From Actinomycetota bacterium (GTDB lineage: Bacteria; Actinomycetota; Actinomycetes; S36-B12; UBA10799), in NCBI GenBank assembly GCA_003452655.1, contig DMNR01000245.1, positions 1-11,353 of the forward strand: DNA of 11,353 nt, given 5' to 3'. The translations under genes were made by a program, and so were the position numbers. Within the stretch, counting starts at the first letter, position 1, and each line of letters begins with the position of its first letter. Under the pieces are notes generated by a model. The model searched no databases, had not been told where the DNA came from, and saw only the letters and a list, made by a program, of their open reading frames with translations. Below, piece by piece: positions 1-6,321 of this stretch.

Positions 1-432
<432 letters not shown>

Positions 433-456
433 CCGGCCGCCAGCGGTGAATCGGTA

Positions 457-933
457 TCAGTTGCGCCCAGTCGTCCGCTGATCGGCGAAGAACGCGGTGA
501 GCAGCGCACTCGAATCCTCTGCGAGGACACCACTGACGACTTCCGGCTGGTGGTACAGACGACGGTCGCGCACCACATCCCACAGGCTTCCAACGGCACC
601 TGCCTTACCGTCGAAGGCACCAAAAACGATCTTCTCGACACGTGCTTGCATCGCCGCACCGGCGCACATCGCGCAGGGTTCGAGCGTCACCACAAGCGTG
701 CATCCATCGAGGCGCCAATTGTTGAGCCGTGCCGCCGCATCGCGCAGCGCAACTACTTCGGCATGGGCCGTTGGGTCTGCGTCAGCCTCTCGCCGGTTTG
801 CACCGCGGCCAATTGTCGCGCCGGTGGAATCCAGCACAAGCGCCCCGACCGGAACGTCCTGCGTCAGCAGCGCTGATCTCGCGATCGCCAAAGCGTCGCG
901 CATCGCTGCGGCATCAGATTCGCTGGGCTGCAC
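457..933 (-). CDS. tadA: tRNA-specific adenosine deaminase TadA
   Basis: 158 residues, close to the usual TadA length (E. coli 167). TadA deaminates adenosine 34 to inosine in the anticodon of tRNA-Arg(ACG), using a zinc-activated water, in the cytoplasm. The cytidine/deoxycytidylate deaminase fold is clear: DVPVGALV at residues 26-33, the HAE motif with zinc ligand His57 and proton-shuttling Glu59, and PCAMC at 86-90 with zinc ligands Cys87 and Cys90. The chosen start is GTG at 933; an in-frame TGA at 957-955 prevents a much longer form. Met11 (ATG at 903) is an alternative start, but it has no better ribosome site. The gene lies 37 nt downstream of the tadA-associated gene in the same direction, so the two are probably one transcript. 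A guanine/cytosine deaminase is less likely given the PVGA and PCAMCAGA context. Confidence 0.93.
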   Translation of the reverse strand: MQPSESDAAAMRDALAIARSALLTQDVPVGALVLDSTGATIGRGANRREADADPTAHAEVVALRDAAARLNNWRLDGCTLVVTLEPCAMCAGAAMQARVEKIVFGAFDGKAGAVGSLWDVVRDRRLYHQPEVVSGVLAEDSSALLTAFFADQRTTGRN

Positions 934-970
934 GGGTACGTCGGTCTCGGGTCCTCAGGCTGACTGCGGG

Positions 971-1453
971 TCAGGCTGGGGCGTCGAGTAGCTCCTCGAA
1001 TTGATCGCCGAAGCCGAGGCGACCCGCAACGGCTGAGAGCACCTCATCCGGGTAAAGGTCGACGTCCTCAGTGAGGATCGCGAATTCCGCACCCGACATT
1101 CCCAGATCCGCCAGCAGAGTCAGATCCCCGGCGGGCATTAGCTCGTCCAGGTCCTCGTCTTCAGGGATCGGCAGACCGAGCCCGTCGAGGATGTCGGCTG
1201 CCAATGGCCAATCCGCGGCGGCCGAAACGTCGGAGAGCAGGAAGCGTGGTTTCGCACCATCCATCCGAGCGACGATGAAGAAGTCCTCAGCAATGCTCAG
1301 AAGCCCCAGCACGCTGCCTTCAGATGGTTGAGCGGTCAACGCCTCAGTGAGCGTGGCGGTACTCAACGCCGTGCGACGCGGCAGACTCGACACCTGCCAT
1401 TGACCGTCTTCAAGCCAAGCCGCGACCACGAAGTCGATGGCGTCTTCGTCCAT
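971..1453 (-). CDS. tRNA adenosine deaminase-associated protein
   Basis: 160 residues starting at ATG 1453-1451, which has a G-rich ribosome site (six G at 1468-1463) 9 nt upstream. The protein is acidic and starts MDEDAIDFVVAAWLEDGQW, then runs through a mixed alpha/beta region to an Asp/Glu-rich C-terminus. This matches the small actinobacterial family annotated as tRNA adenosine deaminase-associated protein, named from its constant position beside tadA. Its biochemical role is not known to me; no catalytic motif, membrane segment or signal peptide is visible, so a cytoplasmic partner or regulator of TadA is an inference from context. A longer in-frame ORF reaches 1744, but it would run through the long hairpin and into pntB, so that extension is rejected. 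Confidence 0.85.
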   Translation of the reverse strand: MDEDAIDFVVAAWLEDGQWQVSSLPRRTALSTATLTEALTAQPSEGSVLGLLSIAEDFFIVARMDGAKPRFLLSDVSAAADWPLAADILDGLGLPIPEDEDLDELMPAGDLTLLADLGMSGAEFAILTEDVDLYPDEVLSAVAGRLGFGDQFEELLDAPA

Positions 1454-1462
1454 CAATGGATT

Positions 1463-1468
1463 CCCCCC
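1463..1468 (-). promoter_or_regulatory. Ribosome binding site fixing the start of the tadA-associated gene
   Basis: Minus strand reads GGGGGGAA, 9 nt before ATG 1453. It favours this start over an in-frame extension of 97 codons upstream. Confidence 0.6.
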
Positions 1469-1537
1469 GTGAACTACCGACCCGGTGCCGGACTCTTGCC
1501 GTAAGCCTGTCAGGTTCATCTCGCCAGCGTGACGGCA

Positions 1538-1555
1538 GTAGGCCGAATTGCCTAC
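1538..1555. repeat. Small inverted repeat upstream of the tadA-associated gene
   Basis: GTAGGC (1538-1543) and GCCTAC (1550-1555) are perfect 6-bp arms around a 6-nt spacer. The repeat lies in the stretch 1454-1587 between the tadA unit and the pntB hairpin, about 85 nt before the ATG, where the tadA promoter would be expected. It could be an operator or a short hairpin; nothing in the sequence identifies a regulator. I found no convincing -35/-10 pair in this stretch. Confidence 0.35.
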
Positions 1556-1587
1556 CCCCGGACGGTAAACATCACGTAACTCTTGGG

Positions 1588-1679
1588 TCCCGAGATGCGC
1601 AGATCCCCACCGTGTTGCCCTTTTCGGCGGCATTTCGGCCGTAAAAAGGGCAACACGGTGGGGATCTGCGGCAACGGGA
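1588..1679 (-). terminator. Very long hairpin terminator after pntB
   Basis: A perfect 27-bp inverted repeat pairs 1598-1624 with 1644-1670. An inner 4-bp stem (1625-1628 with 1638-1641) caps it, and an outer 5-bp stem (TCCCG 1588-1592 with CGGGA 1675-1679) lies beyond a small internal loop. It sits 9 nt past the pntB stop codon (TAG at 1691-1689), where a terminator of the pnt operon is expected. There is no U-tract after the stem on the minus strand; U-less stems are common for actinobacterial terminators. The length and perfection are unusual. Confidence 0.75.
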
Positions 1680-1688
1680 ACGGGCCCG

Positions 1689-3101
1689 CTACATGTTCTT
1701 GACGGCGGAAACGACCTTCGTGAGGGTGTCCTTGGCATCGCCAAAGAGCAGCGTCGTCTTGGGATCGAAGAGCAGTTCGTTCTCGATACCAGCGAATCCG
1801 GGGCGCATCGAACGTTTCAGGAACACAACCTGCTGCGCGTCGGAGACATCCAGAATCGGCATGCCGTAAATCGGGGCGGACGGATCGGACTTGGCCGCTG
1901 GGTTCACCACGTCGTTCGCTCCAACGACCATGACAACATCGGTCGAGGCGAACTCCGGGTTGATCTCGTCCATTTCTTTGAGCTGCTCGTACGGAACGTT
2001 CGCCTCGGCAAGCAGCACGTTCATGTGCCCTGGCATACGACCGGCGACCGGGTGGATTGCGTAGTCGACCTCAATGCCCTTCGCCGTCAGCAAGTCGACC
2101 AGTTCGCGAATCGTGTGCTGTGCCTGAGCAACAGCCAATCCGTACCCGGGAACAATGATGACCTTGTTCGCGTAGCCGAGCATGATCGCGACGTCCTCAG
2201 GCCCAGCGGACTTGACCGGACGATCTTCGCCGCCGCCAACCTTCGCTGACACAGCAGTCGCGGTGAACGCGCCGAACATCGTGTTGGTGAGCGGGCGACC
2301 CATAGCCTTCGCCATTTCGCGAGTCAGCAAGGTTCCGGAAGCACCGACCAACGTTCCGGCAACGATCAGCAGCACGTTGCCCAGGACGTAGCCGGATGCC
2401 GCCACAGAAAGACCGGTGAATGCGTTGAGCAGCGAAATAATGATCGGGACGTCAGCGCCACCAACCGGCAGCACCAGCAGAATTCCGAGCAGCGCCGACA
2501 GCACGATGAGCACGGCCAGCAGGCCATTGGTCGGGCTGATGACCAGCGCGACACCAGCGGCCAGCGTTCCGATACCGATCAGCGAGGTGATGTATTGCCC
2601 GCCTGGAATAACGATTGGGCGAGTGGTGATCGCCTCTTGCAGCTTCAGGAACGTCAGGATCGATCCGGTGAACGAAACCGAACCGACAATGACCGTGAAA
2701 ACAGTCGCCGCGAGGATTCCCTTGGATTCCGATTCGCCGGCAGTCAGGAATTCGATGATTGAAACGAGCGCCGCGGCGCCACCACCGACGCCGTTGAAAA
2801 GCGCGACTAGTTGCGGCATCGACGTCATCTTCACGCGACGCGCAATGGGGAACGCCACGATCAGACCGATGAGAATTGCAGCCAAGATCAGCGGGACGTT
2901 CTTCATCCCAGGGGTCGAGAAGAACAACACGACCACGGCGACAAGTGCGCCGAAAGCACCGAGCAGGTTTCCGTTGCGAGCCGTCTTCGGCCCAGACAAG
3001 CCCTTGAGTGCGAGAACGAAGCAGACCGCAACGAACAAGTCAATGAGTTGCGCCCACACCGGCGTGCTGGTGGGTTCAGCAGATGCGAGTAGCGAGGTCA
3101 C
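1689..3101 (-). CDS. pntB: NAD(P) transhydrogenase subunit beta PntB
   Basis: 470 residues (E. coli PntB is 462). It forms most of the proton channel plus the NADP(H)-binding domain III of the enzyme that couples proton entry to hydride transfer from NADH to NADP+. Residues 1 to about 290 are strongly hydrophobic with multiple membrane helices, including MTSMPQLVALFNG near 92-104 and VGGADVPIIISLLNAFTG near 213-230. Domain III follows: GYGLAVAQAQ at 319-328 (NADP-binding loop), HPVAGRMPGHMNVLLAE at 350-366, GANDVVNPAA at 394-403 and KRSM at 429-432. The start is GTG 3101, overlapping the pntAB stop (GTGA), with GAGGAGG 7 nt upstream. E. coli channel residue His91 corresponds to Asn103 here. 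It is the last gene of the pnt operon and is followed by a long hairpin. Confidence 0.97.
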   Translation of the reverse strand: MTSLLASAEPTSTPVWAQLIDLFVAVCFVLALKGLSGPKTARNGNLLGAFGALVAVVVLFFSTPGMKNVPLILAAILIGLIVAFPIARRVKMTSMPQLVALFNGVGGGAAALVSIIEFLTAGESESKGILAATVFTVIVGSVSFTGSILTFLKLQEAITTRPIVIPGGQYITSLIGIGTLAAGVALVISPTNGLLAVLIVLSALLGILLVLPVGGADVPIIISLLNAFTGLSVAASGYVLGNVLLIVAGTLVGASGTLLTREMAKAMGRPLTNTMFGAFTATAVSAKVGGGEDRPVKSAGPEDVAIMLGYANKVIIVPGYGLAVAQAQHTIRELVDLLTAKGIEVDYAIHPVAGRMPGHMNVLLAEANVPYEQLKEMDEINPEFASTDVVMVVGANDVVNPAAKSDPSAPIYGMPILDVSDAQQVVFLKRSMRPGFAGIENELLFDPKTTLLFGDAKDTLTKVVSAVKNM

Positions 3102-3415
3102 TTCTTGGCCTCCTCGTCAGAGGAGGGCTTGGCGGGTTTCTTCGCCTTGAACATCTCAAGCATTCGGTCGGTGACGACAAAGCCACCGACCAAGTTGATC
3201 GTCGCCAGCACAATCGCGATCAACCCAAGGGCGATCGTCAACGGGTTGTCGGCGCTGCCGGTCACCAAGATCGCACCGACCAGCACAATTCCGTGGATCG
3301 CGTTCGCGCCAGACATCAGCGGGGTGTGCAGGACGGTCGAAACCTTCGATACGACTTCAAAGCCGACGAAGATCGACAGGATGAAGATGGTGAGTAGCGC
3401 GACTCCGGAATCCAT
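3098..3415 (-). CDS. pntAB: NAD(P) transhydrogenase subunit alpha, membrane part (PntAB)
   Basis: 105 residues. It corresponds to the C-terminal membrane helices of E. coli PntA, encoded here as a separate gene as in Rhodospirillum rubrum and many actinobacteria. Three hydrophobic segments are visible (about 4-22, 37-53, 59-80), then a Lys/Glu-rich cytoplasmic tail. The family signature HTPLMSGANAIHGI spans residues 30-43, and VGGFVVTDRMLEMF follows the last helix. His41 in the second helix is where E. coli PntA has a serine. The ATG at 3415 shares one base with the pntAA stop (TGATG), and the gene overlaps pntB by 4 nt, so translation of the three subunits is probably coupled. Confidence 0.95.
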   Translation of the reverse strand: MDSGVALLTIFILSIFVGFEVVSKVSTVLHTPLMSGANAIHGIVLVGAILVTGSADNPLTIALGLIAIVLATINLVGGFVVTDRMLEMFKAKKPAKPSSDEEAKK

Positions 3416-4533
3416 CAGGCCGCATCCCCCTTCTTGATTTCGCCGTTGAGAACCACGGCACAGCCCTCGAAGACTTCGTCTTCTGGGTCAAGCACGAGCT
3501 CGCCTTCCTTGACGGCGAGACCAAGCAGCGCAACAACGTTCATTGCGTATAGGCGCGAGGCGTGGACGGGCATTTCGCTCGCGACGTCCTTGGCGCCCCA
3601 GATCTTGACGCCGTCGATGATGACCTGCTCACCTGCGACCGACCCCTCGACGTTGCCGCCTGTCTCCGATGCGAGGTCGACAACAACCGAGCCCGGCTTC
3701 ATTCCAGCGAGCATTTCCGACGTCACTAGGCGCGGAGCCTGGCGACCTGGAACCGCAGCCGTCGTGATCAAAACGTCGGACTCGGTGATGTACGGAGTGA
3801 GCAGCTCACGTTGGCGGGCTGCGCGCTCTTCGGTCATTTCCTTCGCGTAGCCGCCGCCGGCCTCGAGCGCCTCAAGGTCCAACTCGATGAAGTTCGCGCC
3901 GACGGAGTGGACTTCATCCTTTGAAGCCGCGCGAACGTCGTAGGCAGATACAACAGCCCCGAGGCGCTTGGCGGTCGCGATCGCTTGTAGTCCCGCGACG
4001 CCTGCGCCGAGCACGAGGACCTTGGCCGGCGGAATCGTTCCGGCAGCCGTCATGAACAACGGGAAGAACTTCGGCAGGTTCTCGGCACCAACGAGCGTTG
4101 CCCGATATCCGGTGACTAGCGCCTGCGAGGTCAAAGCATCCATCGATTGTGCGCGCGAGATGCGCGGCACGAGGTCGAATGAAAGGGCAGTGGCACCCGC
4201 GCCAGCAATCGCGGCGATCGTTTCGGTGTCGTTGTTGGGCTGCAGGAAGCTGAGCGCAACGGCACCAGCCTTCAGCGTGCTCGCGCGCTCGGGATCTAGC
4301 GGACGCACTGTCGCGATAACGTCAGCATCTGCGAACGCCGCGGCAACAGCGCCTGGCTCCACGACGGTCGCACCCGCAGCGGTGTAGTCGGCATCGGTCG
4401 CGAAAGCCGCAGCTCCAGCGTCCGACTCAACGGTCACGTCTAAACCAAGGGCCGCCAATTTGCTAACGGTGTCGGGCACCAAGGCAACCCGACGTTCACC
4501 TTCGCGAGTCTCTTTAGGCACAAAAAGCTTCAC
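3415..4533 (-). CDS. pntAA: NAD(P) transhydrogenase subunit alpha, NAD(H)-binding part (PntAA)
   Basis: 372 residues, the soluble domain I that binds NAD(H) on the cytoplasmic side. The N-terminus MKLFVPKETREGERRVALVP is the classic alanine dehydrogenase/transhydrogenase start. The RQD loop that positions the nicotinamide is visible as Arg124, Gln129 and Asp132 within PRISRAQSMD. The Rossmann fingerprint GAGVAGL lies at 176-182, with the ribose-binding Asp199 in YDVR. The C-terminus ends before any membrane helix, so the alpha chain is split between this gene and pntAB. The start is GTG 4533, with GGAGGTG at 4547-4541 as a strong ribosome site. It is first in the operon; its promoter should lie in 4534-4762, where several palindromes occur. 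Alanine dehydrogenase is ruled out by the neighbouring pntAB and pntB. Confidence 0.96.
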   Translation of the reverse strand: MKLFVPKETREGERRVALVPDTVSKLAALGLDVTVESDAGAAAFATDADYTAAGATVVEPGAVAAAFADADVIATVRPLDPERASTLKAGAVALSFLQPNNDTETIAAIAGAGATALSFDLVPRISRAQSMDALTSQALVTGYRATLVGAENLPKFFPLFMTAAGTIPPAKVLVLGAGVAGLQAIATAKRLGAVVSAYDVRAASKDEVHSVGANFIELDLEALEAGGGYAKEMTEERAARQRELLTPYITESDVLITTAAVPGRQAPRLVTSEMLAGMKPGSVVVDLASETGGNVEGSVAGEQVIIDGVKIWGAKDVASEMPVHASRLYAMNVVALLGLAVKEGELVLDPEDEVFEGCAVVLNGEIKKGDAA

Positions 4534-4574
4534 CTAAGCCCACCTCCAGTCATCGGCGGAGCCTAATTGGCTGC

Positions 4575-4592
4575 GGTGAACGCTTGTTCACC
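4575..4592. promoter_or_regulatory. Operator-like palindrome upstream of pntAA
   Basis: GGTGAAC GCTT GTTCACC: perfect 7-bp arms with a 4-nt spacer, 18 nt in all. It lies 42 nt upstream of the pntAA start codon, the size and place of a dimeric repressor site. In the pntAA transcript it could instead fold as a small leader hairpin. No regulator gene is in the window. Confidence 0.4.
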
Positions 4593-4670
4593 CGCCCCCG
4601 AAATTGGTGAGCCTCAACACCTGGGCCTATCGAGTGATCAAGTTGGCGATCGACAGGCAGGACAAACTCA

Positions 4671-4688
4671 GACTTCCCGTAAGAAGTC
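4671..4688. repeat. Inverted repeat in the pntAA/lipoprotein intergenic region
   Basis: GACTTC (4671-4676) and GAAGTC (4683-4688), perfect 6-bp arms around a 6-nt spacer, roughly mid-way between the two divergent genes. Possible regulator site; function unknown. Confidence 0.3.
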
Positions 4689-4732
4689 CGCGGCCGCAAG
4701 TAGCGGCAACACACTGCGAGCCGCTGTGCCGA

Positions 4733-4748
4733 AGCGGTTAAAACCGCT
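4733..4748. promoter_or_regulatory. Palindrome just upstream of the lipoprotein gene
   Basis: AGCGGTT AA AACCGCT: 7-bp arms with a 2-nt spacer, ending 14 nt before the ATG at 4763. No Shine-Dalgarno sequence is evident between it and the ATG, so the site sits where it could block transcription or translation initiation. That role is inference. Confidence 0.35.
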
Positions 4749-4762
4749 GGCATCCTTCTGCC

Positions 4763-5422
4763 ATGCCTCGCACGTCACTGACAGCCTCCCGATTTGTTCG
4801 CGTTTCCGCTATCGGCCTGAGCCTTGGCCTGGCCTTGACGGCATGTTCATCGCAGGGGTCGGACAGCGGGTCGGGCTCCTCGAGCAACCCGTCGACGTCT
4901 GCCAGCCCCAGCCCGTCGGCCACTGGCTACCCGGTGACGTTCAAGTCGACCCTGAGCTCAACGGTCACCAAGATCAATGAGGTCGGTAAGGGCGACGACC
5001 AGGCATATGGCGTCCAGATACTGGAAGGTTCGTCGCAAATCAACAAGACCTATCTTCGCGTCCGAATGTTGGGAACGTTCGACTACACCAACAAGGGCGG
5101 GCAGGTCGGAGGGTTCCTCGAACTCGTGTGGCGCGATGGAACGGTGCTTGGCCTGAGACAGAAGGGCACGGCGACCTACGACTCCTCAAGCAAGGAGACC
5201 GCTTTCGATGCCGATCTCGAGGTCATCAATGGGTCTGGCAAGGCCGTGGGAACAACAGGAACCGGCAAGCTGACAGGCAGCCGCCAGGGATCGAGCACAT
5301 CGCCACTAAAGATTGAGGTCGAACTCGACCTCACCAACGCTCCGGAGTTGATAACCGGCGATTCCGGCTCACGTGGAACCCCGACGCCATCTTCGACCTA
5401 CTCTGCGACGATCGCACCGTAA
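4763..5422 (+). CDS. Putative lipoprotein of unknown function
   Basis: 219 residues. The N-terminus is a lipoprotein signal: basic MPRTSLTASRFVR, a hydrophobic stretch, then lipobox LTAC with Cys28 as the lipid-modified residue. A Ser/Gly/Pro-rich linker (about 29-55) leads to a domain (about 56-205) rich in Val, Thr and alternating polar/hydrophobic residues. This suggests a beta-sheet fold displayed outside the membrane. The end is again Ser/Thr/Pro-rich. I do not recognise the family. The ATG at 4763 is the first possible start after an in-frame TAA at 4739-4741 and it fits the signal peptide, but no ribosome site is obvious. It is transcribed away from the pnt operon; a shared regulatory region is possible, but no functional link is shown. 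Confidence 0.8.
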   Translation: MPRTSLTASRFVRVSAIGLSLGLALTACSSQGSDSGSGSSSNPSTSASPSPSATGYPVTFKSTLSSTVTKINEVGKGDDQAYGVQILEGSSQINKTYLRVRMLGTFDYTNKGGQVGGFLELVWRDGTVLGLRQKGTATYDSSSKETAFDADLEVINGSGKAVGTTGTGKLTGSRQGSSTSPLKIEVELDLTNAPELITGDSGSRGTPTPSSTYSATIAP

Positions 5423-5510
5423 TTCCGCCTTCGTTAGCTGCCCCAAAGAACCCGGGGGATCTTGTCCTTTCTGGCGGGCAATGTGGGTGACGGGCGGCGT
5501 AAAGTCCGAT

Positions 5511-5532
5511 CCGTTCGTGGGTCACACGACGG
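5511..5532 (+). terminator. Possible weak hairpin after the lipoprotein gene
   Basis: CCGT (one T bulged) CGTG pairs with CACGACGG around a 5-nt loop: 8 bp with one bulge, no U-tract. It could end the lipoprotein transcript or form part of a leader RNA of the next gene. Confidence 0.25.
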
Positions 5533-5673
5533 GGACGGCGCATTCAACAGCTACTGCATCACACCTTCAGGTGATTTGGTCACGCTGTGTAGATGAATTG
5601 TCACCTTACGGCGACACACTGCGAATTCCGGGTTCTAATGAAGTCGGCGAAAGATCTTCGGCGCAATGGAGTG

Positions 5674-5680
5674 AGAGGAG
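5674..5680 (+). promoter_or_regulatory. Ribosome binding site fixing the start of the six-helix membrane protein
   Basis: AGAGGAG, 7 nt before GTG 5688. It supports this start over the in-frame ATG at 5373, which lies inside the preceding lipoprotein gene. Confidence 0.65.
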
Positions 5681-5687
5681 CAGGTGC

Positions 5688-6320
5688 GTGCGACGCGTAT
5701 TCCTGTTCGGTGGGGCCTGTTCGGCGCTTGCCTTTTTGATCATCATGTCTGGGCAGCTGCTGAACTTCAACCTCCAGAATGTGCTGCTCGGTCTGGCCCT
5801 TGGGGCAGCCACCGGGCTGGTTCGCACGCACAGCCCGTTGGCCCGCATCTCGGCGTTCCTCATCGGATTCGCGCTCGGTATGGCCTTCTACGTCCTGCGC
5901 TTGGCCGTCCTCCCCGCCACCTGGCTTGGCAACGCCGTCGCCGTGGTCATCGTGCTCATGCTAATGACGACCATCTCTGCGCTCACCCGCGATCGGCTGC
6001 CGTTGTGGGCAATGTTCATTGGTAACGCCGCTTTCGCCGGGGCCTACAACGGGTACTTCAACACGACTCCGTGGTTGTTCGAAACGCAGGCAGTCCAAGT
6101 TGCCGCCGCGATGCTATTTAGCGCTGGCGCTGGGTTCCTCGTCTGTCTGCTCGTCGAATTCAGAGTCATGCGCGGTGGCGTCAACGCTGTCGATCCGATG
6201 GAACCCGACGGATACAGCACGATTCCGGGAGAACCCGGCGACGCCGAAGCCGTTGCTGCCGGAGCAAATGCGAACTCTGGGCTTTCTGTTCTCGATTCAA
6301 CTCAGAGTAAGGAGAACTGA
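5688..6320 (+). CDS. Six-helix integral membrane protein of unknown function
   Basis: 210 residues from GTG 5688. Six hydrophobic segments are visible at about 4-22, 30-46, 53-72, 80-99, 106-124 and 135-157. A roughly 50-residue acidic, Gly/Ala/Pro-containing tail follows, probably cytoplasmic because Arg159 and Arg162 follow the last helix. Short loops contain LVRTHSPLARIS and LTRDRLPLW. I recognise no transporter, protease or enzyme motif. Its TGA is followed after one base by the ATG of an 821-residue anchored protein, whose ribosome site (AAGGAG 6309-6314) lies inside this gene. The two are therefore almost surely co-translated, and the membrane protein may serve as partner, anchor or export aid for its neighbour (inference). 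Confidence 0.82.
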   Translation: MRRVFLFGGACSALAFLIIMSGQLLNFNLQNVLLGLALGAATGLVRTHSPLARISAFLIGFALGMAFYVLRLAVLPATWLGNAVAVVIVLMLMTTISALTRDRLPLWAMFIGNAAFAGAYNGYFNTTPWLFETQAVQVAAAMLFSAGAGFLVCLLVEFRVMRGGVNAVDPMEPDGYSTIPGEPGDAEAVAAGANANSGLSVLDSTQSKEN

Positions 6321-6321
6321 G

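Larger units (their letters stand above)
4534..4762. other. Divergent intergenic region between pntAA and a lipoprotein gene
   Basis: 229 nt with no supported gene. It must hold the promoters of the pnt operon (leftward) and of the lipoprotein gene (rightward). It contains three separate short inverted repeats, listed individually. I could not pick a convincing -35/-10 pair for either direction, and I see no tRNA. Confidence 0.6.
5423..5687 (+). other. 265-nt non-coding stretch upstream of the envelope gene pair
   Basis: It contains no supported gene and should carry the end of the lipoprotein transcript and the promoter/leader of the downstream pair. A 23-nt bulged hairpin (5511-5532) and an ATCAC-N8-GTGAT inverted repeat (5558-5575) are visible. 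TTGTCA at 5598-5603 could be a -35 element, but a matching -10 is weak (around 5621-5626). The stretch is longer than needed for a simple promoter. Confidence 0.5.

Noticed and set aside
497..991. 164-codon plus-strand ORF opposite tadA
   Set aside because: Ser/Ala/Arg-rich shadow of tadA with no family features.
1454..1744. 97-codon N-terminal extension of the tadA-associated protein
   Set aside because: It would translate through the 27-bp hairpin and overlap the 3' end of pntB. The downstream ATG at 1453 has a ribosome site and gives a normal family N-terminus.
2416..3150. 244-codon plus-strand ORF opposite pntB
   Set aside because: Antisense to a strongly conserved gene, Ser/Pro/Thr/Ala-rich, no domain; a shadow frame.
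4705..4765. Possible tRNA upstream of the lipoprotein gene
   Set aside because: The stretch has a small palindrome, but no acceptor stem, T-loop GTTC or anticodon arm could be assembled.
5373..5687. Upstream in-frame start for the six-helix membrane protein
   Set aside because: The extension overlaps the lipoprotein gene, is Arg/Ser/His-rich with no domain character, and a good ribosome site precedes GTG 5688.
6019..6321. Longer version of the 821-residue exported protein starting at 6019
   Set aside because: The extra 101 residues are read out of frame through the membrane-protein gene and would bury the signal peptide; ATG 6322 has AAGGAG 7 nt upstream.
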